NCBI GenBank assembly: GCA_009784445.1
Contig: WRBQ01000015.1
Span: 1 to 39,925, forward strand
Origin: Oscillospiraceae bacterium
GTDB lineage: Bacteria; Bacillota; Clostridia; Oscillospirales; Acutalibacteraceae
DNA length: 39,925 nucleotides
Direction: 5' to 3'
The notes under the pieces were generated by a model. That model was not told where the DNA came from. It did not search any database and saw nothing but the letters and a program-made list of their open reading frames with translations. Position 1 is the first letter of the stretch. Each line of letters starts with the position of its first letter. The translations under genes and the position numbers were made by a program. Positions 33,101 to 39,880 of the stretch are shown here, one piece after another.

Positions 33101-33812
33101 TGCCGTTGTAGCCTTTATCCTTGAGCTTAATGGCAATGTTTTCGTAAAGTTCGGGAATGTCAAAGCCGAGGAACGGATTGAATGAGCTGCCAGATGTCAA
33201 GGTTGGATAAAGCGTAGTGAACTCATCGTAGGCAGCGACATCAAACTCATCCAATGCCAGGATAAAATCTTTGACTGGCTTACTGAGTTTTTCAGCAAAC
33301 TTTTTATATGTATCGGGGTATTGACCCCGCCAATTCTCAATTTGAGTGACTGCTGCCTTGAAATGAGTTTCGGGCATCAGGTCGGATAGTCCTTCTTCGT
33401 TAAGGGCTTGCTGTAACGCACTCATAAACGACTGCGTAAGACTCGTGCTGCTTCCACGCACGATAATGGGGAGAATCATTTGCTTGCTCTTGAGATACTC
33501 AACCGCAAACTCATAAAGGGACGGATTATTCGTTTTCATCTTTTTGAGAAGCGCATCAAACATCGCCTTGTCCTTTTTGAACAACAGTGACATCAAAACC
33601 AAAACAATATGAGATTTGCCTCTGCCGTATGCGCCAATAAGAATCCTTGCCCTTTGGGTTGACGATGCAACCGTAGAGAGCAAAACATCCTCGATGACAT
33701 CAAGCGATGACATAGTAGGAATAAACCCACGAACCTTATCATCGTTGTTAATGTCATAGGCGATATTGACAGAGGTTTGAAACCCTTTGGAAATATCAAT
33801 TAACTCTTTCAT
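30189..33812 (-). CDS. sspC: Large P-loop ATPase, SspC-like
   Basis: A 1207-residue protein. GAYGRGKS (60-67) is Walker A, and VVYDEFSKYLE near 240-250 is a plausible Walker B. The remaining sequence is long, mostly helical and without recognised catalytic motifs. Large ATPases of this size follow the DUF4007 and PP-loop genes in phosphorothioation operons and power the modification. BrxC of BREX is a similar large ATPase, but no PglX, PglZ or BrxL gene is present, so I favour SspC. It is encoded 24 bases after sspB. Confidence 0.75.
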   Translation of the reverse strand: MKELIDISKGFQTSVNIAYDINNDDKVRGFIPTMSSLDVIEDVLLSTVASSTQRARILIGAYGRGKSHIVLVLMSLLFKKDKAMFDALLKKMKTNNPSLYEFAVEYLKSKQMILPIIVRGSSTSLTQSFMSALQQALNEEGLSDLMPETHFKAAVTQIENWRGQYPDTYKKFAEKLSKPVKDFILALDEFDVAAYDEFTTLYPTLTSGSSFNPFLGFDIPELYENIAIKLKDKGYNGIYVVYDEFSKYLESSIATATNSDIKMLQDFAEKCDRSGSTQIHLMLISHKDIANYIDGNLSKDKVDGWRGVSGRFKHVNLHNNYSQMYEIISAVVHKNEQLWGDFKRANKERFDDLKDRFIKNGLLEQQSDDELVTAIEGCYPLHPISTFILPRLSEKVAQNERTLFTFLSSDDKHTLPAFLNSAKDDFALLTPDFIYDYFEPLFRKEPYTSEVHKMYKLTTSVLHKVEEKSLHSKIIKTISLIYLVEQFEKLPPIVDVIADAFRDAMNDSKEIDLALKDLIDNECVVYLKRSNNYLKIKETSGVDIREEIEKYKAQRLGSSKVTSILNNSVFDSFLYPTAYNDDNDIIRYFDFKFIDSVEFFSVTDWNKHIANSKADGVIYAIVPDNQSDIEKIKKAILSDKSPQTRTVFVLPKQFVDIGKDALDYAAVTYLKNEAANTKDEILNDEYSIYVDDLSEVVGSFINNYTRPENGSAMYFYDGKQFNFQRKAQLTGLLSDICEKVFSRTPVINNESVNKNELPTVAVNSRTKILAGLLANELAPSIGLSGTGQDVSIMRSTLLQTGVLLNIDTDPVVELKPNDALMRDMLSEISSFFTKKAAKKGGAGFQTLYDTLTLHENGFGLKLGVIPIYIALVLHLYKKNLVILYRGNEVKITPELLNDINENPSEYSVILEDWSEEKAKYMAQLEELFAEFVTEREKSYNSFTYLLLAMNRWFISLPKYAKEMATIFKADGKNEKIDITQRKFTSNLKQLNPNPREFLFETVFDIYGLKEFSVNVVHIIRDTKDQYDNAVSNLIKELTVSVKMIFSSGKPNGSLTSIIKDWCESLSDRTKQYLYSGSENNILELMKNITNDESTFVQRLAKAVTYLRIDDWNNDTVDVFLRDLQAFKSTIEDFNSRKETDADSSTSYEIIITNAKGEKIPKRFDKTEYSDKAKLLLNEVTAYLDEYGQSISEQEKRQVLIELLEKLC

Positions 33813-33836
33813 GCACTTCTCTCTCCCTTTGAGCGT

Positions 33837-34745
33837 TCATCCGTTAATTGCACGGTAGTATTGCTCAATACACTCATAATAGTCCCATTCCGTTTTTATC
33901 TGAACGACATCCAACCCTGCTGTTCGCACAACCTTGATATGTCCCATCAATTCAATCTTGTAGAGCAGGGTGGTAAGACTGATGATGTCAAGATTGAAAA
34001 CCTTTCCTGCGTTGCCGTTATCATTCTGAATGGATGATATGCGAACTTGACCTGCTCCGTTGGCCTTGTCTAAAATAACCGCAAGCAGAATCAACGGATG
34101 TAATGCATCTTTCTTCGGCGCACTCTTTCGGTATATTTTCAATCGGCTGCCATTCTTCTCTGTGCCAACAATATCAATCAATCCGAGTTCGCCAAGTGGA
34201 CAGTCAATGTTGCTTTCGGGGCGAACCTTTTCAGGATTTGATTTCATTCGTGGGACATAGGTGCTGATGATGCAGTTGAAATCATCCTCAATCGTTCGCA
34301 CAGGCTTTTCGCCCTCATCGCTGTTGCGTAGGTATTTATTCAGTTGGGTAAGAAAGTCATCCCTCGTGAACTCTCCGGCTTTGAATTCATTGAAAAAATA
34401 CCACCATGATGTAGCTTCGGTGTCCTTGCCCTCGCTTGCCTTGACAAGCTGATAGTGTAGCAGCCACAGCGTTCCCATTTCCTCAAAATAACGATCATTG
34501 TCATTGATGATTTCGCCCAAGTGTGTCGGTTTTTGAACACGCTGTCCCGATGTTGGTTCAGTGGTCAAGCCAACAGCGACCATCCAATAACGCATAGCCT
34601 TAACCATGTTCGCGCCGATGCCAAGAACGTCCATCGGATTGTTCTCACGGCTGACAAACACATCAGGATTGGCAAGCACATTTCTCATGCCTTTTGAGAG
34701 CCAACCTTTTCTTATGAAAAATGTATCATGTGCGCGAAATTTCAT
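33837..34745 (-). CDS. sspB: DUF4007 protein, SspB-like DNA nickase
   Basis: A 302-residue protein. FRAHDTFFIRKGWLSKGM (3-20) is the DUF4007 opening, followed by NPMDVLGIGANMVKAMRYWM and LWLLHYQLV. In SspABCD systems the DUF4007 protein SspB nicks one DNA strand so that sulfur can be put in. The gene lies between sspD and sspC, the family order, and starts six bases after the sspD stop. Confidence 0.82.
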   Translation of the reverse strand: MKFRAHDTFFIRKGWLSKGMRNVLANPDVFVSRENNPMDVLGIGANMVKAMRYWMVAVGLTTEPTSGQRVQKPTHLGEIINDNDRYFEEMGTLWLLHYQLVKASEGKDTEATSWWYFFNEFKAGEFTRDDFLTQLNKYLRNSDEGEKPVRTIEDDFNCIISTYVPRMKSNPEKVRPESNIDCPLGELGLIDIVGTEKNGSRLKIYRKSAPKKDALHPLILLAVILDKANGAGQVRISSIQNDNGNAGKVFNLDIISLTTLLYKIELMGHIKVVRTAGLDVVQIKTEWDYYECIEQYYRAING

Positions 34746-34751
34746 GTCAAT

Positions 34752-36467
34752 TTACCCTTTCGTCTTCAAATATTTTTCCATCAGGCAGCCGCCCTCAAGA
34801 TATTTCGCAGTCACGCACATCTTACAGCGTTTACATTTCGCATCGCCTACATGGTAATCGCCGCCGATAATAGAAATTGCACCGTATCGGCAAAGTGACT
34901 CGCATTTCAAACAGCGGCGGCAAGCATTGTATTTCTTTACCTGATAGCCGACCATGCGCTGTAGGTCATCGTGTTTCGCCACGTTCATCGTCTTAACTTT
35001 GACCGAGTAATCGTAACCATCTTGAGCGAACGGTTGGATTGAAAGAATCGGCACATTGGTATTCACATCGACCACGATGGTTTCATTGATGAGCTTGCGA
35101 CCAAGCTCCGGGACGATTCGTCCGAATGGGATGAACAATTCGATGAAGCAGTCATCAATCGGCTTGTTCAGTTGGTAGACTTTTGCGTTATCTTCGGTCG
35201 TGCAGTTCGTAAACCGAATCTTGACATCCTGCGCCGCTTCCAAGCCGTTTCCGCCTTGTCGGGCTTTCCATTTGCCCGAATCTATGTATTCTTCGGGGTC
35301 GGGTTTGCCGATGCGCTTCGCAAAGCTTACAAGAAAGCTGTGCCACCTCTCATACTGCTCCGGCATATATATTTGTGAAAGGAATTGCGCTCGTTCATTG
35401 TTGTTTGGACAACACCAACAGCCAACACGATCATATCCCAAACGGTAGGCATCGTTGAAATCAACTTCCTCGCCGAATATGTAGAGCCAAATATCAATAT
35501 CTTTCCAAAGGAATATCGGGGATGCCACAGTCTGTTTTTGTATCTTGATTGATTCCGCATCGTCCTCAATACGGTTGTATTTACTCCTGTTTACCGATTC
35601 ACATTTACGAATTCCGTAAAAAGTGAGGATGTCCTTATCCCGATACATATTGTTCAAGACCCTTGTTATGGGGCCTGTTTTGAACATCGTACAACACCAA
35701 CGAAGCATCCGTGCAGGGGGACCGATGTCCTCGCATATTTTATAGAAGTCCTGCTCACGATTGATTGCCGTCTTGAAAATGGCTTTAGGATTGTCCTTGC
35801 GGTAACGGTCGGCGTAGTCAATAGTCAAAGGAAACTCAAGCGTTGTGTTTCCAAAGATATGCACGAGGGATGGGTCGCCCAACGCTTTTACGGCTAAATC
35901 GGCGGTGACAGTTGAATCCTTACCGCCCGAAAAGGAAATAACAACACATTCTCTCGTATAGCTCTTGACCGTATCAGCGATAAAGGAGTGTGCTTCGTCA
36001 ATGATATAGTGAAGCCGTGCCTTGTTCAACTCAACAAATTTCTTGATATACTCATCAAAAGCGACCGAGTTGTTTTGCGCTTTGAACTCATTGAGCTGCT
36101 CACGGATTACTTCCGACGGCACTTTCTTATAAAATTTCGTTGTGATGGCAACTGACTTGCCGTTGATATAATAACGGTTATTCGATGCCCACACGCTGTC
36201 ATTGATGTAAGCGAGGGGCTTTCCCTGTAAAATTTCAAACAACAGTCGTTCTTCGGGGAATACTGGTCTTAAATCGGCACAAAGGTATGATGTCTTTCGC
36301 TCGCACAACGGGCAGATGTCTTTATCTATATCGCTTGCGTATTTGATGATAGGAGCTTTGCAATCAACACACCAATATATCACAAGCGGAATGTCCTGCT
36401 CTGTAACCGAGCAACAGAGTTCGCATATCTCACTGTTTGTTTCGCGTTCACAACCTTTGCACCACAT
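34752..36467 (-). CDS. sspD: PP-loop/PAPS reductase-like sulfurtransferase, SspD/DndC-like, with zinc and ferredoxin domains
   Basis: A 571-residue protein with an unusual layering. Residues 1-65 hold Cys pairs (CKGC, CELC, CVDC, CPLC) of zinc ribbons. SFSGGKDS ends at 185, the ATP-pyrophosphatase PP-loop. C258/C259 (RWCC) and C350, C352, C353 (GCWCCP) form the DndC-type iron-sulfur site. At the C-terminus CRRCLKCESLC (516-526) and CKRCKMC (545-551) make a ferredoxin-like pair of clusters. It activates the DNA backbone and transfers sulfur from SspA. It begins 41 bases after the XRE gene with only a modest AAAGGGA site; no separate promoter is visible. Confidence 0.85.
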   Translation of the reverse strand: MWCKGCERETNSEICELCCSVTEQDIPLVIYWCVDCKAPIIKYASDIDKDICPLCERKTSYLCADLRPVFPEERLLFEILQGKPLAYINDSVWASNNRYYINGKSVAITTKFYKKVPSEVIREQLNEFKAQNNSVAFDEYIKKFVELNKARLHYIIDEAHSFIADTVKSYTRECVVISFSGGKDSTVTADLAVKALGDPSLVHIFGNTTLEFPLTIDYADRYRKDNPKAIFKTAINREQDFYKICEDIGPPARMLRWCCTMFKTGPITRVLNNMYRDKDILTFYGIRKCESVNRSKYNRIEDDAESIKIQKQTVASPIFLWKDIDIWLYIFGEEVDFNDAYRLGYDRVGCWCCPNNNERAQFLSQIYMPEQYERWHSFLVSFAKRIGKPDPEEYIDSGKWKARQGGNGLEAAQDVKIRFTNCTTEDNAKVYQLNKPIDDCFIELFIPFGRIVPELGRKLINETIVVDVNTNVPILSIQPFAQDGYDYSVKVKTMNVAKHDDLQRMVGYQVKKYNACRRCLKCESLCRYGAISIIGGDYHVGDAKCKRCKMCVTAKYLEGGCLMEKYLKTKG

Positions 36468-36508
36468 AAATCCAGTATCCCTTTCTAAAAGATTCTTTCA
36501 AAAAACAA

Positions 36509-36994
36509 TCAGCTATTATTTTTCTTAAGGCTATTCCTACCCCTTTTCTCCCTCTCCACCTTCCCCCTAGGAAAGGCATATCTCCACTCATCATACTCCT
36601 CTTGCGTAATCGCCCCAGTTTGCAGTTCGCTGAGAACCCTGCACCAATCCCAGAGGTCATCTTCCGGCGAGGTTGGTGCAGTTTTTTTGTTTTGTCGGTC
36701 AATACAAAGCATGACTTGTCCATCAACTTCAACTGGATGCAGACCGAAGTCATCTTCCATACTGAATAACACCTGCATCACGCCATGGCGGTTTTCAAGG
36801 CAAGACTCAGCCAAAGCATACGGGCTTAGCTTCAACGCAAAGGCCAGTTTCTCCAGCTGCTTGAACGACGGCGTGCGATTACCAAGCTCGTAGTTTCGCA
36901 CGGCGGGTTCGCTCATGCCGGACATAATCGCAAGCTGTTTTTGGGATAGCTCACGCGCTAGCCGGAACTTCTTAATTTTCTCACCAATTCTCAT
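36509..36994 (-). CDS. XRE-family HTH regulator of the element
   Basis: A 161-residue protein. Residues 1-60 are a Cro/CI helix-turn-helix (IGEKIKKFRLARELSQKQLAIMSGMSEPAVRNYELGNRTPSFKQLEKLA). The C-terminal part has DLWDWCRVLSELQTGAITQEEYDEWRYAFP, often seen in regulators of Firmicutes mobile elements. It is divergent from the mob gene, with shared half-sites between them (see 37028-37122). GGAGGT precedes the ATG. sspD follows at 41 bases, so the defence operon may be transcribed from its promoter. Confidence 0.87.
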   Translation of the reverse strand: MRIGEKIKKFRLARELSQKQLAIMSGMSEPAVRNYELGNRTPSFKQLEKLAFALKLSPYALAESCLENRHGVMQVLFSMEDDFGLHPVEVDGQVMLCIDRQNKKTAPTSPEDDLWDWCRVLSELQTGAITQEEYDEWRYAFPRGKVEREKRGRNSLKKNNS

Positions 36995-37016
36995 GTTAAA
37001 CGTACCTCCAGCACCT

Positions 37017-37045
37017 ATTATACCACATTCCGTTCAAAAATGAAA
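37017..37045 (-). promoter_or_regulatory. Promoter of the XRE regulator
   Basis: On the minus strand TATAAT (37017-37022) is perfect; the best -35 at 17-base spacing is TTTCAT (37040-37045), weak. A half-site of the shared inverted repeat lies between them, fitting autoregulation. Confidence 0.6.
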
Positions 37046-37122
37046 TATATTTTTCAAAAAAACTTGACAGAACGCAAATGAACTGTTGTAATACAAATAA
37101 ACCAGTACGATATTGAACGGAA
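37028..37122. promoter_or_regulatory. Widely spaced 10-bp inverted half-sites flanking the divergent promoters
   Basis: TTCCGTTCAA at 37028-37037 and its exact reverse complement TTGAACGGAA at 37113-37122. The first falls inside the XRE promoter spacer and the second just downstream of the mob promoter -10. Two identical sites placed to cover both promoters suggest they are operators of the XRE regulator. Confidence 0.55.
37064..37092 (+). promoter_or_regulatory. Promoter for the mobilization gene
   Basis: A consensus TTGACA (37064-37069) and TGTAAT (37087-37092), one mismatch from consensus, are spaced by 17 bases. Transcription would pass through the oriT region before reaching mob at 37276. 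Confidence 0.8.
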
Positions 37123-37184
37123 AGGAGGCGCACACTCGTCGTTCCCGCCGGTGCGGGGCGCAGGGGCGGCAGCCCCGCCACACG

Positions 37185-37228
37185 GACTTTGGAACAAAGT
37201 CTAGTGTGTTACACCTTAAAAAGGTGTA
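37185..37228 (+). other. oriT with pMV158-type nic site
   Basis: Two perfect inverted repeats lie in tandem: GACTTTG-GAA-CAAAGTC (37185-37201) and TACACCTT-AAA-AAGGTGTA (37210-37228). Between them is TAGTGTGTTA, the same as the nic region of MobV plasmids such as pMV158, which are cut between G and T of GTG/TTA (here 37208/37209). The relaxase gene begins 48 bases downstream. A GC-rich stretch with short inverted repeats (37141-37180) precedes it. Confidence 0.78.
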
Positions 37229-37275
37229 CAAGCGGGTGCGATGATTTGACCCAACATAAAGAGAAAGGGGGAACT

Positions 37276-38004
37276 ATGCCATACGCAATACTTCGCATGA
37301 ATAAGCACAAGGGTGGTGCGACAGGCGCCATCGAAAAACACCACGAGCGCGGCAAAGAAGCGTACAAAAGCAACCCGGATATTGACATCAATCGTAGCAA
37401 AGAAAACTTTCATATCAAAGTGCCGCAGGGGAAATATCACCACGAAGTTCAGCGCAGAATTGAGGACGCGAAGTGCCGCACTCGCAAAGACAGCGTCCGC
37501 ATGATTGACACGCTCGTCGCCGCCACGCCGGAGTTTATGCGAGCTTTACCAGCGGAAAAGCAAAGAGAGTTTTTCCAGCACGCATATGACTTCATGCGCG
37601 ACAAAATTGGCGAGGAAAACATCTTTGCAGCCGTCGTTTACATGGACGAAAAAACGCCGCATATGCATCTTTGCTTTGTGCCGTTGACGAAAGATAAGTG
37701 GCTCAGCGCAAAAGAAATCCTCGGCAACAGGGCAGCCATGCACCGCTGGCAAAATGAGTTTTACGCGCACATGGCGACACGGTGGCCGATGCTTGAGCGT
37801 GGCGAACCTGCCATCGAAACCCAGCGAGAGCACCAACCTGTACAACAGTTCAAGCGAACAACGCAAACGCCGGAGTTCATTCAGCTTTGGCAGAAACACG
37901 AGCGACTGCGACGACGCTGGGCGAAAGTGCCGTATCCCATTAAAGAAATGATAGTGGAGGAAGAAAGAAGAAAGCGCGGCGTTAAAGCGCGGGACGCAAG
38001 ATAA
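37276..38004 (+). CDS. mobV: MobV-family (Pre/Mob) relaxase
   Basis: A 242-residue relaxase. The N-terminus (YAILRMNKHKGG then HHERGK) and the metal-binding motif MDEKTPHMHLCFVP identify the MobV family. It nicks oriT and starts strand transfer when a conjugative helper is present. It is shorter than plasmid Mob proteins of about 400 residues and lacks the long coiled-coil tail, as is usual for small clostridial elements. The start at 37276 has AAAGGGGG upstream; a longer frame from 37189 would cover the nic site and is rejected. Confidence 0.88.
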   Translation: MPYAILRMNKHKGGATGAIEKHHERGKEAYKSNPDIDINRSKENFHIKVPQGKYHHEVQRRIEDAKCRTRKDSVRMIDTLVAATPEFMRALPAEKQREFFQHAYDFMRDKIGEENIFAAVVYMDEKTPHMHLCFVPLTKDKWLSAKEILGNRAAMHRWQNEFYAHMATRWPMLERGEPAIETQREHQPVQQFKRTTQTPEFIQLWQKHERLRRRWAKVPYPIKEMIVEEERRKRGVKARDAR

Positions 38005-38026
38005 CTGAAATTGAGGAGGAAAGCAA

Positions 38027-38227
38027 ATGAAAAATCACACGTCATACGAGCATCTTCCGTTGATGCTTAACGCGAATCAACTAGCTGGGGTGCTGGGGAT
38101 TTTGAGGGCGGGAGCTTACGAGCTGATGCACTCGCGGGGCTTCCCAACACTGCGAATCGGCAAGCGGATGATGGTGCCGAAAGACCACTTAACCCGTTGG
38201 ATTGATCAGCAAAGCGGATTGATTTAA
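38027..38227 (+). CDS. Small excisionase-like HTH protein
   Basis: A 66-residue protein with a MerR/excisionase-type winged helix: MLNANQLAGVLGILRAGAYELMHSRGFPTLRIGKRMMVPKDHLTRWIDQQ. Such proteins assist excision by the neighbouring tyrosine integrase. GGAGGAAAG lies upstream of the ATG. Confidence 0.78.
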   Translation: MKNHTSYEHLPLMLNANQLAGVLGILRAGAYELMHSRGFPTLRIGKRMMVPKDHLTRWIDQQSGLI

Positions 38228-38247
38228 GATGAAATTTATGGTATAAT
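38219..38247 (+). promoter_or_regulatory. Promoter for the integrase leader
   Basis: TTGATT (38219-38224) and a perfect TATAAT (38242-38247) are spaced by 17 bases. The -35 box overlaps the end of the HTH gene. A short leader ORF, a hairpin and the integrase genes follow. Confidence 0.75.
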
Positions 38248-38276
38248 GGATGCGGCGATGAAAGGAGGCTAACGCC

Positions 38277-38324
38277 ATGAATCAAGCAATAAAAGAAGAG
38301 AAGCGGCGACACTTTGGACGGTAG
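38277..38324 (+). CDS. Possible 15-residue leader peptide
   Basis: ATG at 38277 preceded by AAAGGAGG (38261-38268), one of the best ribosome binding sites in the window, encodes MNQAIKEEKRRHFGR and stops. It is followed by a strong hairpin and a second ribosome binding site for the next gene, the layout of a translation-coupled or attenuation leader. Alternatively it is the start of a gene whose remainder was lost. Confidence 0.45.
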   Translation: MNQAIKEEKRRHFGR

Positions 38325-38352
38325 CACCACTTCTCAACATGTATGCACAACT

Positions 38353-38398
38353 GCCGAAGCAGCAGTACGCAAATTAGGCTGCGTGTTGTTCCTTCGGC
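38353..38398 (+). ncRNA. Large imperfect hairpin in the integrase leader
   Basis: GCCGAAG (38353-38359) pairs with CTTCGGC (38392-38398) and ACGCA pairs with TGCGT (38380-38384) further in, with imperfect pairing between. A second small hairpin (GGGGT-GTGT-ACCCC, 38399-38412) follows directly. No T run follows, so it is not an intrinsic terminator. It may be an RNA switch controlling the downstream genes. Confidence 0.45.
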
Positions 38399-38433
38399 GG
38401 GGTGTGTACCCCAACTTAGAAAGGAAAACACGA

Positions 38434-38688
38434 ATGAACAACAAAACTTGGAGTCCAACCCCGACAGAACAATCCATGCTCATTTTTATGGAAGAGCACG
38501 AGCCGCAGCTGCTTGCCGAACTGAAAGCTGAGGGCACGCTACAAGAGCACTTGCGCGAACACGCCCGTTGGCATCACGACACGGTGGACAGAATTGCCGA
38601 GCAAATGGGCGGCGGCGCAAACGCCGAAGCCTGTGCTCGCGAGGCTGTGCGCGGCATGGTCTTCGAGGGGAGGCTGCCATATGAGTAA
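38434..38688 (+). CDS. Small hypothetical protein upstream of the integrase
   Basis: An 84-residue acidic protein, MNNKTWSPTPTEQSMLIFMEEHEPQLLAELKAEG at the start, probably helical; I do not recognise the family. An AGAAAGGA site precedes the ATG. Its stop overlaps the integrase start by eight bases, so the two are coupled. Position suggests a role in control of integration or excision, but this is inference. Confidence 0.6.
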   Translation: MNNKTWSPTPTEQSMLIFMEEHEPQLLAELKAEGTLQEHLREHARWHHDTVDRIAEQMGGGANAEACAREAVRGMVFEGRLPYE

Positions 38689-39790
38689 GAAACGCGGCAA
38701 CGGCGAGGGCAATATGCGCAAGCGGCCTGATGGTCTGTGGGAGCAGACTTTCATGCTTGGTTACGGCACGGATGGCAAACGCAAGCGGAAATCGTTTTAC
38801 GGCAAAACACAGAGGGAAGTCAAAGCGAAGGTTGCGGAGTTTCGGCATCAGCAGGCCATGGGGCTGACCATCGACCCAGACATCCCTTTTACGGAGTGGG
38901 CTGACACGTGGTATGCGGGGCACCAAGACCAAGTTAGCGCGGTGACGTATGAAAGCTATCGTTACACGCTCATCGCGCTGAAAGAGGCGTTCGGCACACG
39001 CAAATTGCGCTCCATTAAGCCGCTGGATGTAGAAATATTCCTCAAGTCCAAGCAGAAAGAGAAATCAGAATCAGCCGTGAAGAAATATCGCGTCATGCTT
39101 TACCAAATCTTCCACAAAGCGGAGGCGAACGACCTCATCATCAAAAACCCAGTGCGGTTTGCGGACAAGCTCAAGCGCAAGAAAATCGAGAGCACAAAAG
39201 ATGCTTTCACCCGTGAGGAAGTCGCAATCTTGTTCCGGCAACTGCCCGACAATCGGCTTGGGCATACAATAAGGCTGATGATTGGCACGGGGCTGCGCTT
39301 GCAGGAAATCGTCTGCCTTGAGCAGGAACACATCGCGCCGGATGGCAGCATGATTCACGTGCGGCAAGCGGCCGAGAACATCAAAGGTCGAACCGTGCTC
39401 AATCCTGGGCATACAAAATCGCAACTAAGCAAGCGAGACATCCCGGTGCCTGCGTTTGTGCGAGGCAGTGCGCTCTTTCTGCGGGTGAACGCGAATCCCT
39501 ACGCATGGGATGGCCGCGAGCCGGGCAGCGTGTATAACATGCGTACGTTCCGCGCGAAGTACACCACGATGATGAGCAAAATTGAGGGCGTTCGCCCGCT
39601 GACACCGCATTGTTGCAGGCACACTTACGTGACGAATTTGCAGTCGCTGAATGTGCCACTGGAAGTCATCGCGGGACTCACAGGCCATTCCGAAATTGAA
39701 ACCACGCGCGGATATTTGCACATTCGACCTGAAGCTGCCATCAAAGTGAGCGAAACATATTCGCGCGAATTGGCCGGGCTATTCTGGTAG
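38681..39790 (+). CDS. int: Tyrosine recombinase (integrase)
   Basis: A 369-residue phage/ICE-type integrase. The N-terminus (GNMRKRPDGLWEQTF and KSFYGKTQREV) is an AP2-like arm-binding domain, followed by a SAM-like core-binding domain (about 65-160). The catalytic set is R206 (TGLRLQE), H310 and R313 (HCCRHT), H336 (TGHSEIE) and Y345 (GYLHI). It sits next to the tRNA-Pro and right direct repeat, as expected for an element that integrates in a tRNA 3' end. I start at the ATG at 38681 with GGGGAGG upstream; the frame is open back to 38594. Confidence 0.95.
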   Translation: MSKKRGNGEGNMRKRPDGLWEQTFMLGYGTDGKRKRKSFYGKTQREVKAKVAEFRHQQAMGLTIDPDIPFTEWADTWYAGHQDQVSAVTYESYRYTLIALKEAFGTRKLRSIKPLDVEIFLKSKQKEKSESAVKKYRVMLYQIFHKAEANDLIIKNPVRFADKLKRKKIESTKDAFTREEVAILFRQLPDNRLGHTIRLMIGTGLRLQEIVCLEQEHIAPDGSMIHVRQAAENIKGRTVLNPGHTKSQLSKRDIPVPAFVRGSALFLRVNANPYAWDGREPGSVYNMRTFRAKYTTMMSKIEGVRPLTPHCCRHTYVTNLQSLNVPLEVIAGLTGHSEIETTRGYLHIRPEAAIKVSETYSRELAGLFW

Positions 39791-39803
39791 CGTTCCAGTA
39801 TAG

Positions 39804-39817
39804 TTCCAGTAGTGGCC
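39804..39817 (+). repeat. Subterminal repeat TTCCAGTAGTGGCC, right copy
   Basis: Matches 21438-21451 exactly, in the same orientation, 14 bases after the integrase stop. A shorter GTTCCAGTA precedes it at 39792-39800. Confidence 0.6.
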
Positions 39818-39837
39818 ACTTTGCAAGCAAAAATGAA

Positions 39838-39876
39838 AAAGCCCGAAGCAGCTAAAACTCAGCTGTTTCGGGCTTT
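39838..39876. terminator. Strong hairpin terminator between integrase and tRNA-Pro
   Basis: A 16-bp stem (AAAGCCCGAAGCAGCT with AGCTGTTTCGGGCTTT, one G-T pair, loop AAAACTC) is flanked by A and T runs on the two sides. It can stop transcription from the integrase and from the convergent tRNA. Confidence 0.85.
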
Positions 39877-39880
39877 CTGC

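Noticed and set aside
30189-33812. BREX system (BrxC-like ATPase)
   Set aside because: No PglX methylase, PglZ or BrxL gene is present, and the neighbours are DUF4007, PP-loop and cysteine desulfurase genes.
37189-37275. Longer start for the MobV relaxase
   Set aside because: It would translate the nic site; the ATG at 37276 has a strong ribosome binding site and the family N-terminus MPYAILRMNKHKGG.
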